This document shows, piece after piece, positions 25,079 through 34,021 of a DNA stretch of 64,000 nt. Position 1 is the stretch's first letter. Each line of letters starts with the position of its first letter. Source of the DNA: Pseudonocardia humida (lineage in GTDB: Bacteria > Actinomycetota > Actinomycetes > Mycobacteriales > Pseudonocardiaceae); contig NZ_JAGSOV010000050.1 of NCBI RefSeq assembly GCF_023898865.1, forward strand, positions 1 through 64,000, in the 5' to 3' direction. Position numbers and translations under genes: made by a program. The notes under the pieces were generated by a model. It was not told where the DNA came from. It did not search any database and saw only the letters and a program-made list of their open reading frames with translations.

Positions 25079-27166
25079 TCATCGGGTCTGTCGGCGGGCC
25101 AGCCGCAGCACGGCCAGGCAGAACAGCAGCTCCAGGACGACCGCGCCACCGGCCAGCAGTAGCGCCTGCCGCGGGAAGACGCGCTCCACCTCGACCTCGG
25201 CCGGGGACACCTCGACCATGTCGTACTGGCGGTCGGCGCCGTACTGGCGCAGCGCGGACGGGGCCGCGGCGATGGCCGCGTCCACCCTGGCCTTCGCCTC
25301 CTGCTCGCTGCCGCCGGTGCCGACGAAGGCGACCAGGCCGGTGGCCGGTTCCGCGTCGACCTTGAGCACCGAGCGGGACTGCTCGCCCTGGATCATCGCC
25401 GCGTAGGCGGGCATCACCGGCCGTCGCGACCGGATGTCCAGGCCGTAGGAGTAGTAGGTGCCTGCCGCCGGGACGAGCGTCTGGGTGGCGCGGGCGGTGT
25501 AGGTGAGCTCGCTGAGGTTGTAGAGGATCGCGCCGCCCACCGCGGCCCCGGCGACGACCAGCACCGCGCTCACGCCGAGCCCGGTGCGCAGCCCGCGCGT
25601 CGCCGTCCGGGCGGCGACGAGCGCCGACCCGCTCGGCGCGTACTTCTCCCTGGTCAGCGTGTAGAGCAGCCCGGTGAGCGCCAGCACCACCCACAGCGTG
25701 CGGACCAGCGACAGGTGCAGGAACAGGCTGGCCAGGGACCACGCCACCACCGCGGCGAGGGTGGCCGCGGCCAGCGCCCTGGTGGGCGCGCCGTCCGGCC
25801 CGTCGCGCGGCGCCCCGGCGAGCCGGACGATCGAGCGCACCGACAGCAGCAGGCAGCCGCCGATCAGCACGATCCAGCCGGCCAGCCCGACGACCCCGGT
25901 CTCGGACAGGATCTCCAGGTAGAGGTTGTGCGTGGCGGTGGTGACGCCGATGAGCAGGTCGGGACGGCGGGCGGCGTAGTCGTCGAGCTCGGAGGCGAAG
26001 GTGGCCAGCCCGGTGCCCAGCAGCGGGTGCTCCCGCCAGATCTGGCCGGCGATCTGCCCGGCCACACCGCGCTCGACGATCGAGGGGTCCTTGGAGTAGG
26101 CCGGGGCGTCCTCGAAGGCCTCGCTGACGTTGACGAGCCGGTCGCCGATGCCGGGCAGCAGCAGGACGAAGGCCAGCACGGGCAGCGTCAGCAGGGCCCG
26201 CTTGCGCACCGTCGGGCCGCTGGCGATGACCCAGACGATGGTCGCGACGGCGGCGGTGATGAGGGTGCCGCGGGACTGGGTGAGGTAGACGGCCCCGAGC
26301 AGCAGCGCGATCGACACGACCCAGCCGGTGGCGGGCAGCCCGCGCTTCGCGGCGACGGCCCGGTGGGCCAGCGCCAGCGCCATCGGCAGCCCGAGGATGA
26401 GCACCCGGCCCCAGAAGTTGGAGTCCTCCATCGGGCCCGCGTAGCGCGGGGTGGTGGTCATCTCGCCGAGGGCCTTGCTGATCCGGGCGAACCCCCAGAA
26501 CCCCTCGGTCTCCTGCAGGAACAGCTGGTTGAGCACGGTCATCGCGGCGATCGCGACGAGCGGCAGCACGATCATCGCGGCGACCGCCCACGGCCGCTCG
26601 ACGAGCCGGGCCAGCACCAGGACGAGCACCAGGAACAGCCCGTCGACCCACAGCTCCTGGACCTTCTCCGCGGTCGCCGCGGCGTCGGAGCTGATCAGCA
26701 CGGCGGGCATGACGGCCGCGATGTAGACGGCCAGCAGCACCGCGGGGGCGCGCGGCACCGAGGCGAGCCGGGCCCGGTTCTCCGCGGAGCGGGTGGCCAC
26801 GAGGGCCGAGAGCAGGCCGACGCCCAGCAGCGGGGTGAAGACGCCGGGCAGCCCGTGGGCCACGAGCACGCCGCTGACGTTGGCGAACTCGCCGACCACC
26901 AGCAGCGCCAGCGCCACCGCGGGCACCAGCACGGCGGCGATCACCAGGGCGACGGCGAGGATGGCGGCCACCACCAGGGTGGCCGTCGAGGTGCCGACGA
27001 ACAGCGCCAGCAGGACGAGCGAGCCCAGCGCGACGAGCAGCGTGCCGCCGCCCAGCTCGACCCGGCGCCGCTCGATGGCGGGCGCGCCGCTGAAGGGCAG
27101 GGGCGGGAGCGCGATGCTCACCGTGATGCCGCCGGTGGTCAGCGGTCCGGGACCGGGGGAGCTCAT
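25079..27166 (-). CDS. O-antigen polymerase/ligase (Wzy-type) fused to a Wzz-like domain
   Basis: This 695-residue membrane protein has two parts. Residues 1 to about 490 form about ten to twelve hydrophobic segments with a long external loop, containing the ligase/polymerase signature area HPLLGTGLATFASELDDYA and THNLYLEILSETGVVGL. After a short linker, about 520-690 is a second unit: membrane segment (LGVSAVLVVAGAAVGGAIL), a roughly 110-residue external domain rich in VDAEPATGLVAFVGTG-like strands, then a closing membrane segment. That is the layout of Wzz chain-length regulators. Polymerase and regulator are normally separate proteins. The start ATG has GAGGGAATGCG upstream. Confidence 0.82.
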   Translation of the reverse strand: MSSPGPGPLTTGGITVSIALPPLPFSGAPAIERRRVELGGGTLLVALGSLVLLALFVGTSTATLVVAAILAVALVIAAVLVPAVALALLVVGEFANVSGVLVAHGLPGVFTPLLGVGLLSALVATRSAENRARLASVPRAPAVLLAVYIAAVMPAVLISSDAAATAEKVQELWVDGLFLVLVLVLARLVERPWAVAAMIVLPLVAIAAMTVLNQLFLQETEGFWGFARISKALGEMTTTPRYAGPMEDSNFWGRVLILGLPMALALAHRAVAAKRGLPATGWVVSIALLLGAVYLTQSRGTLITAAVATIVWVIASGPTVRKRALLTLPVLAFVLLLPGIGDRLVNVSEAFEDAPAYSKDPSIVERGVAGQIAGQIWREHPLLGTGLATFASELDDYAARRPDLLIGVTTATHNLYLEILSETGVVGLAGWIVLIGGCLLLSVRSIVRLAGAPRDGPDGAPTRALAAATLAAVVAWSLASLFLHLSLVRTLWVVLALTGLLYTLTREKYAPSGSALVAARTATRGLRTGLGVSAVLVVAGAAVGGAILYNLSELTYTARATQTLVPAAGTYYSYGLDIRSRRPVMPAYAAMIQGEQSRSVLKVDAEPATGLVAFVGTGGSEQEAKARVDAAIAAAPSALRQYGADRQYDMVEVSPAEVEVERVFPRQALLLAGGAVVLELLFCLAVLRLARRQTR

Positions 27167-27273
27167 CGCATTCCCTCGCTGCGCTCGGTCAGCGCTGCGC
27201 GGAGGTGCTGTGCTGATGGTTCGCGCGCGAGCTCGCTCACGACCCCTCCGGCGGGTGCGCGGTCACGGCCGGC

Positions 27274-28029
27274 TCAGGGCCGCTGGTGCGGGGACAGCGG
27301 GGCGGCACCGGGGCGCAGCCCGGCGGGCGGGCGACCGGGAGGGCCGTCCTGGCGGTGCGGGGCGGGTGGGCGCTGCGGGGCGGGCCCGGGTCGCAGCCCG
27401 CCGCCCTGGCCGCCGCCCCCGAGCGGGCTCGCCGCCGCGGGCGCGGTCCCGGAGCCGCGCCTGCGCACGAACAGCACCGCCGCGCCCGCCCCGACGACCA
27501 GCCCGGCCAGCCCGGCCACCGCGACGACCTGCGAGTCGGGCGTGGTCTGGGAGACCGCGGTGCCCTGCGCGGGCTGCACGACCTGCAGCACGAACGGCCC
27601 GGACACCGACTGGGCCAGCGGGGTGGCCTCGGTGACCGCGGCGGTGACCGCGGCCTCGGCGGCCTGCGCCGACGGCGCCTCGCCGCCCACGGTGATCAGG
27701 GTGGTGTCGGTGACGACGCCCGCGGTGATCAGCACGGCGCCCTCCTCGACCCCGGCGGCCTTGGCCGCGCCCGCGGCCCAACGGGGCTGGTCGAGCACCT
27801 CGGCGGCGATCCGCGGGGCCTGGCCGCGGGCCAGCGCCTCCCAGTAGTTGGAGATCTCCTCGGCGGGGACGTCCGGGCCGGGCAGCAGCGCCAGTTCCAT
27901 CTCGGCGCGGAACCAGGGCTTGCCCGTGCGCGCGAGGTAGAGGCCGACGGCCACACCGACCAGCGCACCGACGATGCCCAGCAGGGCGATGATGGCTGCG
28001 GCGCGCACGTTGAGCTTCGTGCCGGGCAT
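27274..28029 (-). CDS. Wzz/YveK-like chain-length or export regulator
   Basis: This 251-residue protein has an N-terminal membrane segment (AAAIIALLGIVGALVGVAVGLYLA), an external domain of about 140 residues and a second segment (VVAVAGLAGLVVGAGAAVLFV), followed by a Gly/Pro/Gln-rich cytoplasmic tail of about 60 residues. This is the topology of polysaccharide co-polymerases, although the classical proline-rich motif before the second segment is weak. The tail has no tyrosine cluster and no kinase domain. The ATG has AGGAGAG as ribosome site. It precedes the polymerase gene in the same run. Confidence 0.75.
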   Translation of the reverse strand: MPGTKLNVRAAAIIALLGIVGALVGVAVGLYLARTGKPWFRAEMELALLPGPDVPAEEISNYWEALARGQAPRIAAEVLDQPRWAAGAAKAAGVEEGAVLITAGVVTDTTLITVGGEAPSAQAAEAAVTAAVTEATPLAQSVSGPFVLQVVQPAQGTAVSQTTPDSQVVAVAGLAGLVVGAGAAVLFVRRRGSGTAPAAASPLGGGGQGGGLRPGPAPQRPPAPHRQDGPPGRPPAGLRPGAAPLSPHQRP

Positions 28030-28049
28030 GCGGTGACTCTCCTGTCCGT

Positions 28050-29189
28050 TCACGGAGCCACTGCTCCGCGGGAGGTGGGCGACGGCCCGGTGATGGCGTC
28101 GGTGTAGAGCTCGGCCAGGTTGCGCACCCAGCGTCGCAGGTCGAAGCGGTCCTCGGCCAGACGCCGGCCGGCCGAGCCGTACCCGGTCCGCCGATCGGGG
28201 TCGAGCAGCAGTTCGACGACGGCGTCGGCGAGGGCATCGGGGTCGCCGGGCGGGACCAGCAGCCCGGTCCGCCCGTGCTCGACGGTCTCGGCGGTGCCGC
28301 CGACCGTCGTGGCCACGACGGCCAGCCCGCTGGCCGCCGCCTCGATCAGGGTGGTGGGCAGCGCCTCGGTGAGCGAGGGCAGCAGCGCCATGGTGGACCC
28401 GGCGAGGATCTGCGGGACGTCGGTGCGCGAGCCGGCGAAGACGACGCCCGCACCGGCCGCGGCGCGCAGGGCGGCCTCGTGCGGGCCGTGCCCGACGATC
28501 AGCAGCACCGCGCCGGGGACCTTCTCCCGCACGCGCGGCCAGGCGCGCAGCGCGACCTCGTGGCCCTTCGGCTCGCGCAGCGCGGCCACCACGGTGACCA
28601 CCGGCGCGCCGGGCGGGACGTCGATGTCGGCGGGCAAGGCCCTGGTGCCGTCGGGGGTGAAGCGGCTGAGGTCGACGCCGTTGTGCAGGACCCGCCAGGT
28701 CTTGCGGCGCGGCGGCACGACCTTGGCGCCTGCGGTGCGCGCGGCCTCGGACACCCAGACCAGCGCGGCGCCGCGCTCGGCCGAGCGGACCCACAGCCAC
28801 TCCTTGATCCGGTCGGCGCGCGGCTGCCACGGCGGCGGCTCGTGGTGCAGCGTGGTCACGCACGGCACCCCGGCCAGCCGGGCGGCCGGCGGCACCAGTA
28901 TCCCGGCGTAGCCGAGGTGGGCGTGCACGACGTCGCAGCCGGACTCCCGGATGGTGCGGCGGATCTTCCACAGGGCGGCCGGGTCGAGCAGCCGGTGCAC
29001 GCCGATGAACCGCGGGTCGAGCCCGGCGTCGGTGAGCAGCGGGAGGGTGACCGACCGCTCGGGCGTGCGCGGCCCGAGGCAGGCCACGGACAGGTCCAGG
29101 CCCGCCTCCGCGGCGACCCCGTTCAACGTGGCCAGCAGCAACTCCGCACCGCCGTACCCGAAGTTGTCGATGACGTGCAGGATCTTCAC
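28050..29189 (-). CDS. GT4-type glycosyltransferase
   Basis: This 379-residue GT-B enzyme starts with VKILHVIDNFGYGGAELLLATL. In its C-terminal half it has the donor-site block SLTEALPTTLIEAAASGLAVVATTVGGTAETVEHG, with an intact E-x7-E pattern. VVHAHLGYAGILVPPAARLAGVP is the middle block. GTG 29189 is supported by GGGGGCGG upstream and by starting exactly at the first strand. It is first in the leftward run of four polysaccharide genes and diverges from the lipoprotein gene at 29234. Confidence 0.87.
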   Translation of the reverse strand: MKILHVIDNFGYGGAELLLATLNGVAAEAGLDLSVACLGPRTPERSVTLPLLTDAGLDPRFIGVHRLLDPAALWKIRRTIRESGCDVVHAHLGYAGILVPPAARLAGVPCVTTLHHEPPPWQPRADRIKEWLWVRSAERGAALVWVSEAARTAGAKVVPPRRKTWRVLHNGVDLSRFTPDGTRALPADIDVPPGAPVVTVVAALREPKGHEVALRAWPRVREKVPGAVLLIVGHGPHEAALRAAAGAGVVFAGSRTDVPQILAGSTMALLPSLTEALPTTLIEAAASGLAVVATTVGGTAETVEHGRTGLLVPPGDPDALADAVVELLLDPDRRTGYGSAGRRLAEDRFDLRRWVRNLAELYTDAITGPSPTSRGAVAP

Positions 29190-29233
29190 GACCGCCCCCG
29201 CGTGTACTCGCTCGGCCACAGGAGAACGTTGCG

Positions 29234-30277
29234 ATGCAGTTCGATACGACCGCACGTCCCCGACGGCGCCGCGTGCTCGCCGAGGCGCTGCCGCTGCTGC
29301 TGGCGGTGGCCTGCACCGCCTGCGCGACGACCACCCCGGGTCGGGCGTCGGCCCCGCCGCCGCTGCCCACGTCCGCGGAGTTCTTCGCCGGGCCGGACAC
29401 CATCTGGCGCACCCCGGTGCCCGACGCCCCCGTCTTCGACGAGCGCTCCGACAGCTACGTGGCCGGGTTCGCCGGTCCGCCGCCGGTGGTGGCGATCCGC
29501 AACTTCACCGCGCCGGTCTTCGTCGCCGACGAGAGCACCGCCCGCTACCGGATCGCGCCGACCGCCGAGTACGCCACCCCGGAGGCGACCCTGGAGCGGG
29601 TGCCGATCCCGCCGAACGCGCTGGCCGACCCGGCCGACGACGGCCACCTGGCCGTGCTGGACACCACGACGGACTGCGTGTTCGAGATGTACCGGGCGAA
29701 GCGCGACGGCTCCGGTGGCTGGACCGCGGAGTGGGTCAACGCCACCCCGGCCGACGGCGACGGCATCTACCCCGACGGGCTGGCCACCCGGGCCAGCGGC
29801 TTCTCCATCGCGGCCGGGCTGATCTGGCCGGAGGAGCTGGTCGCCGGCCGCATCGACCACGCGCTGGTGTTCGCCTACCCGGCCACCCGCGCGGGCGACC
29901 CGGTCTTCCCGGCCACCCGCAGCGACGGGCGCACCGACGGCCCCGACACGCTCCCGATCGGTGCGCACGTCGTGCTCGACCCGGAGCTCGACCTGGGCGC
30001 GCTGGGCCTGTCGGGCCCGGAGCTGACGATCGCGACCGCCCTGCAGGAGTACGGCATGTACCTCGCCGACTCCAGCCGCGGGCTGAGCCTGTTCGCGGTG
30101 CACCCGCAGAGCTACCCCTACGACCCCTACGAGGAGGCGCTGGGCGCGGGCGACCTGACCTACTTCGGCATCGAGAAGATCCCGTTCGACCGGATGAAGG
30201 TGCTGGAGCTGGGCGAGGAGGTGACGCCCTACAAGGGCCCGGTCACCCCCAACCGCTGCTCCGACTCCGCCCGCTGA
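29234..30277 (+). CDS. secreted lipoprotein of unknown function
   Basis: This 347-residue protein has an Arg-rich start, a hydrophobic segment and a cysteine-containing cleavage region (LLLAVACTAC, about residues 21-30), so it should be exported and perhaps lipid-anchored. The rest is rich in short strands, Pro and aromatic residues, with VLDTTTDCVFEMYRAKRDGSGGW and one later cysteine near the C-terminus. I do not recognise the family. It reads opposite to the genes on both sides, and its stop is 5 bases from the convergent acetyltransferase stop. Its place in the locus suggests a surface role in assembly or modification of the polymer. Confidence 0.7.
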   Translation: MQFDTTARPRRRRVLAEALPLLLAVACTACATTTPGRASAPPPLPTSAEFFAGPDTIWRTPVPDAPVFDERSDSYVAGFAGPPPVVAIRNFTAPVFVADESTARYRIAPTAEYATPEATLERVPIPPNALADPADDGHLAVLDTTTDCVFEMYRAKRDGSGGWTAEWVNATPADGDGIYPDGLATRASGFSIAAGLIWPEELVAGRIDHALVFAYPATRAGDPVFPATRSDGRTDGPDTLPIGAHVVLDPELDLGALGLSGPELTIATALQEYGMYLADSSRGLSLFAVHPQSYPYDPYEEALGAGDLTYFGIEKIPFDRMKVLELGEEVTPYKGPVTPNRCSDSAR

Positions 30278-30282
30278 CCCGC

Positions 30283-30861
30283 TCACGACCGGACCCCGGA
30301 GGGGTTGAGCACGTCGGCGGGCACGTCGGAGCGGACGACGACGGCGGGGTTGCCGGCGACCATGCTGCCGGCCGGCACGTCCTTGGTGACCACGGCGCCG
30401 CCGGCGATGCGGGCACCGCGCCCGATGGTCACGCCGCCGACGATGATCGCGTGCGGCCCGATCCAGACCTCGTCGGAGATCACCGGGTAGCCCGTGGTGC
30501 GGCTGCCGTCGGCGGCGATGCGGTCGCCCTGGCCGAGGGTCACGCCGTGGAACAGCGAGACGTCGGCGCCGATGACGGCCTCGGTGTTGACCACCGCGCC
30601 CCAGCCGTGGAACAGCCGGAAGCCCGGGCCGACGCGGGTCTTCCAGGGCAGGTCGACGGCGGCCTTCGCGCTGGCCACGCGGTGCGCGAGGATCGCGGCC
30701 ACCAGCAGCGGCCTCGACCCGGAGGCCTGCGCGGCCTGGCACAGCCGCAGGGTCAGCACGACGCGGAAGGTGCGCTCCAGCAGCACCGCGCGCAGCAGGC
30801 GGGCCCGCGAGTAGCCGCCGGAGTAGCGGATCACGTCGGCGTGGACGAGGTCGCGCAGCAT
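30283..30861 (-). CDS. serine acetyltransferase-like hexapeptide transferase
   Basis: This 192-residue protein has an N-terminal helical part and a left-handed beta-helix: GFRLFHGWGAVVNTEAVIGADVSLFHGVTLGQGD, then VWIGPHAIIVGGVTIGRGARIAGGAVVTKDVPAGSMVAGNPA. It resembles CysE/colanic-acid-type acetyltransferases. Beside a flippase gene it is more likely to O-acetylate a polysaccharide unit than serine. The ATG overlaps the flippase stop by one base (TGATG), so it is coupled to that gene. Confidence 0.83.
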   Translation of the reverse strand: MLRDLVHADVIRYSGGYSRARLLRAVLLERTFRVVLTLRLCQAAQASGSRPLLVAAILAHRVASAKAAVDLPWKTRVGPGFRLFHGWGAVVNTEAVIGADVSLFHGVTLGQGDRIAADGSRTTGYPVISDEVWIGPHAIIVGGVTIGRGARIAGGAVVTKDVPAGSMVAGNPAVVVRSDVPADVLNPSGVRS

Positions 30862-32345
30862 CAGACTGCCTCCGTCTGCGGGGTGCGGCGGTCGCGGATC
30901 ATGGTCAGGGCGGCGGCCGGCAGCTGCGGGGCGAGCACCCGCAGCGCGGCGGCGTAGAGGATCACACCGATCGCGAACCCCGCAAGCAGCCGGACGGCGG
31001 GCGGCCAGCCCGGCACCAGCAGGAGCAGGCCGTAGACCGTCCCGGCCATCAGCGCGGCGGCGAGCACCGGCCCCCACAGGGCGGCCACGTGCTGGCGGAT
31101 GGTCACGCCCAGGACCGTGCGGACCATGCTCAGCCGCACGACGGTCAGCAGGCCCTCGACCGCGGCCATCGCGATCGCGACCCACAGCGCCGAGTGGTGC
31201 GCCGCCCAGAGGACCACCGGGACCAGCACCACCAGCTTGAGTGCGCCCAGGCCGGTGAGCAGGCCGGGTCTGCCCAGCGACTTGTAGACGTCGCCGGCGT
31301 GGAAGTTGATCGAGTAGACGACGGTGAACACCGACAGCGCGGCGGCGATGCCGGCGGCCGGGGCGAACTGCTCGCCGTAGAAGACCGCCACGACCTCGGT
31401 GGACACCGCGGCCAGCCCGAGGCCGATCGGGGCGCTGAGCGCGACGACCGTGCGGACGGTCTGCAGGTAGCGCGCGGCCAGTGCGGGCTTGTCGTCCTGC
31501 AGCCGGGAGAGCGCGCTGAACAACACGTCGCCGACGACGGCGCACAGGTTGATCACGACCAGCTCGGGGAGCCGGTAGGCCAGCGTGTAGTAGCCGAGCT
31601 CCTCGGCGCCGAGCAGCCGGCCGATGGCCGCCGTGGGGGTGTTGAACACGGCGAACGTCAGGAACGCGACGGCGGTGACCGGCAGTCCGAACTTCAGCAG
31701 CGCCACCGCCAGCCCCCGGTCCAGGCCCAGTCGCAGCGAGGTGCGCCCGAGCACCCAGTAGCCGACGGTGGTGACCAGGCTGCCCGCGAGCTGGGCCCAG
31801 ACCAGGCTCCACACGCCGCCGCCGGCGGCGGCCAGCCCGATGGCCACGGTCGCCTTGAGCACGGCGCCCGCGACCTCGGGCAGCAGCCGCCCGCGGTAGT
31901 CCAGCCCGCGGCGCAGCGCCGCCATCGGCAGCACGCTCAGCGCGGAGATGACCAGCGCGATCGCCAGCACCTGCACGATCGGGGTGAGCCGGGGGTCGCC
32001 CAGCAGCACGGCGGCCACCGGGGCCAGCGCCGCGGCCAGCCCGCCGATCAGCACGCCGGAGACCAGGGTCAGCGTGGCCCCGGTGGGCGCCACCTTCGAC
32101 CACGGCTCGGGGCGCTGCACCAGCGCGACCCCGATCCCGAAGTCGCGCACGAAGTCGAACATCGTCATGACCAGCAGGGCCAGCGCGAACAGGCCGAAGT
32201 CGGCCGGCCCGAGCAGCCGCGCCAGCACCACGGTCATGATCAGCGTGGTGGACTTGCTGAGCGCGAAGACGACGTAGTTCCAGCCCGCCTGGCGGCCGAA
32301 CGTGCGGCCGCCCTGGGGCTCGGGCGCGCTGGGCTGGGAGGGCAT
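30861..32345 (-). CDS. Wzx-type oligosaccharide flippase
   Basis: This 494-residue protein has about twelve to fourteen membrane segments and the MATE/MVF-superfamily N-terminus GRQAGWNYVVFALSKSTTLIMTVVLARLLGPADFGLFALALL, typical of polysaccharide exporters. It should move lipid-linked repeat units across the membrane to the polymerase. The ATG at 32345 starts just before the first segment; the open frame extends upstream but without supporting sequence. It is divergent from the glycosyltransferase gene at 32464 and coupled to the acetyltransferase gene. Confidence 0.87.
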   Translation of the reverse strand: MPSQPSAPEPQGGRTFGRQAGWNYVVFALSKSTTLIMTVVLARLLGPADFGLFALALLVMTMFDFVRDFGIGVALVQRPEPWSKVAPTGATLTLVSGVLIGGLAAALAPVAAVLLGDPRLTPIVQVLAIALVISALSVLPMAALRRGLDYRGRLLPEVAGAVLKATVAIGLAAAGGGVWSLVWAQLAGSLVTTVGYWVLGRTSLRLGLDRGLAVALLKFGLPVTAVAFLTFAVFNTPTAAIGRLLGAEELGYYTLAYRLPELVVINLCAVVGDVLFSALSRLQDDKPALAARYLQTVRTVVALSAPIGLGLAAVSTEVVAVFYGEQFAPAAGIAAALSVFTVVYSINFHAGDVYKSLGRPGLLTGLGALKLVVLVPVVLWAAHHSALWVAIAMAAVEGLLTVVRLSMVRTVLGVTIRQHVAALWGPVLAAALMAGTVYGLLLLVPGWPPAVRLLAGFAIGVILYAAALRVLAPQLPAAALTMIRDRRTPQTEAV

Positions 32346-32434
32346 GGTCGTAAGTAGACCGCCGGGGACCGGTACCAGGGCACTGTCGAACCGGTAACAA
32401 GACACTAACCGGGGACGCCACAAGACCTGTACTC

Positions 32435-32456
32435 CGCGGCGATTACCGGGAAGGCC
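32435..32456 (+). promoter_or_regulatory. possible shared motif, copy 1
   Basis: This 22-base segment, core CGATTACCGGGAAGGCC, matches 35187-35208 at 18 of 22 positions. Both lie upstream of plus-strand polysaccharide genes. Here it ends 8 bases before the GTG at 32464 and contains the GGAAGG ribosome site. Confidence 0.35.
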
Positions 32457-32463
32457 GCAGGTC

Positions 32464-33804
32464 GTGATGCTTCTCGGCATGAGCAGCAGCGCCCTCACCA
32501 GCACCTCGTCGGTGGCGATCCTCAGCGTCGTCAACCCGTACCCGGCCGACTCGGGCAAGAAGGTCGTGCTGGACGGCGTGCTGCGCCACCTGAGCGACCG
32601 CCTCGGCGTCGAGAACGTGCACTACCTGCTGATCGGTGGCAAGGCAGAGGAGGTCCGGGCCGACTTCCCGGCCACCGTGCACCTGCTGCCCGCGCCCTCG
32701 GCCACGGAGAAGCTGACCGCCCTGCTGACCCGGGTGGCCACCGGCCGCTCCAGCCTGCAGGAGGCGCTGACCCGCTCCGGCACCGTCGCCCGCGCCATCA
32801 CCGACAAGCTCGGCGAGCTGGACGCCGACCTGGAGGTCTACGACACCGTGCGGGTCGGCCAGTACGCGCCCGTGGGCGGCACCGCCCGGCAGATCTGCTA
32901 CCTCGACGACCTGTTCTCCGAGCGCTACCGGATGATGCGCGAGCGCATGAGCAGCCACCCCGAGCTGGCGATGAACCCGCTGGGCACCTTCGCCGAGCAC
33001 GTCCCCGGCCCGCTGCGCACGCTCGTCGACTCGACGCTGGTCCAGCGCGTGCTGCTGGCCTTCGAGCAGCGCATGATCGCCCGCAGCGAGGTCGCCGCGG
33101 CCCGCCGCTTCGACCGCTGCCTGCTGGTCAACGCCCGCGAGTGCCGGTCGCTGGCCGAGCGCGCCTACGTCGGCTACGACGACGTCGTGGCGATCCCGCC
33201 GGTCGTGCGGGCCCGCGGCCGGCGCGACTTCCGCGGCGCCCCCGAGTTCGTGTTCCTGGGCCTGCTCAGCCAGCCGTGGAACGAGGACGGTCTGCGCAGC
33301 TTCGTCGAGCAGGTCTGGGAGCGGCTGCGCAGCCGCCGCCCCGACGCCCGGCTGCGCGTGATCGGCCGCGAGGCCCCGCAGTGGCTGCTCGACCTGGCCG
33401 CCGCCCAGCCGGAGAACGTCGTCGTCGAGGGCTACGTCGAGGACCTGGACGCCGCGCTGGCCGGCGCCGCCGCGATGCTCAACCCGGCCCGCTTCGGCAC
33501 CGGCGTCAAGATCAAGGTCATCGAGGCGCTGGGCCGCGGCGTGCCGGTCGTCAGCACCCCGCTGGGCGCCGACGGCGTGGCCAGCGGCCGCGGCACCGGC
33601 GTGCTGACCCCGGCGGACGTCGAGTCCACGGTGGACGAGCTGGTCCGGCTCTGCGACGTCGAGGAGAACCGGCGCGAGTCGGACGCCGCCCTCGCCCACC
33701 ACGCGCGGCGCTACGGCCGCGAGGCGGCCTTCGCCGCCTACGACGAGGCGTTCGGGCTGACCGCGGTCCGCCCGGCCGCCGCGCAGGACCCGGCGGCGGC
33801 GTGA
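32464..33804 (+). CDS. glycosyltransferase, group 1 family
   Basis: This 446-residue protein has a GT-B C-terminal half with EFVFLGLLSQPWNEDGLRSF, RVIGREAPQWLLDLA and the donor-site region NPARFGTGVKIKVIEALGRGVPVVSTPLGADGV, the pattern of the sugar transferases that contain the FGTGVKIKV block. The N-terminal half has VAILSVVNPYPADSGKKVVLDGVL, a GT4-like entry loop. GTG 32464 and ATG 32467 are equally possible; GGAAGG is 8 bases before the GTG. It is followed by two strong hairpins. The sugar is not known. Confidence 0.83.
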   Translation: MMLLGMSSSALTSTSSVAILSVVNPYPADSGKKVVLDGVLRHLSDRLGVENVHYLLIGGKAEEVRADFPATVHLLPAPSATEKLTALLTRVATGRSSLQEALTRSGTVARAITDKLGELDADLEVYDTVRVGQYAPVGGTARQICYLDDLFSERYRMMRERMSSHPELAMNPLGTFAEHVPGPLRTLVDSTLVQRVLLAFEQRMIARSEVAAARRFDRCLLVNARECRSLAERAYVGYDDVVAIPPVVRARGRRDFRGAPEFVFLGLLSQPWNEDGLRSFVEQVWERLRSRRPDARLRVIGREAPQWLLDLAAAQPENVVVEGYVEDLDAALAGAAAMLNPARFGTGVKIKVIEALGRGVPVVSTPLGADGVASGRGTGVLTPADVESTVDELVRLCDVEENRRESDAALAHHARRYGREAAFAAYDEAFGLTAVRPAAAQDPAAA

Positions 33805-33826
33805 GGGGGACCGCCGCCGGTGGGGC

Positions 33827-33923
33827 GGTGCCGGACCGGCTCGGAGGGGAGCCCGGTCCGGCACCGTCGCCCGGGCGAACGGCGCGCTCGACCGCTCCCG
33901 TGGGCCGAGCGCGCCGTTCGCCC
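33827..33923 (+). terminator. tandem hairpin terminator
   Basis: Two perfect hairpins follow the glycosyltransferase stop. The first pairs GGTGCCGGACCGG (33827-33839) with 33853-33865. The second has 17-base arms at 33873-33889 and 33907-33923 (GGGCGAACGGCGCGCTC and its complement). Neither has a U-run. Confidence 0.7.
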
Positions 33924-34008
33924 GCTGGGGACCGGGGGTGTGCGGGGCCATGATCTCGTCGGAGCCATCCCGATTCGTCCACAGTGGCAAAAAGGGGGGT
34001 GGGCCTCA

Positions 34009-34014
34009 TACGAT
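34009..34014 (+). promoter_or_regulatory. -10 box of a leaderless promoter
   Basis: TACGAT is followed by exactly 7 bases and then the ATG at 34022. No ribosome site precedes this ATG, and the region upstream is a terminator, so the gene must have its own promoter. Confidence 0.6.
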
Positions 34015-34021
34015 CCCCCGG

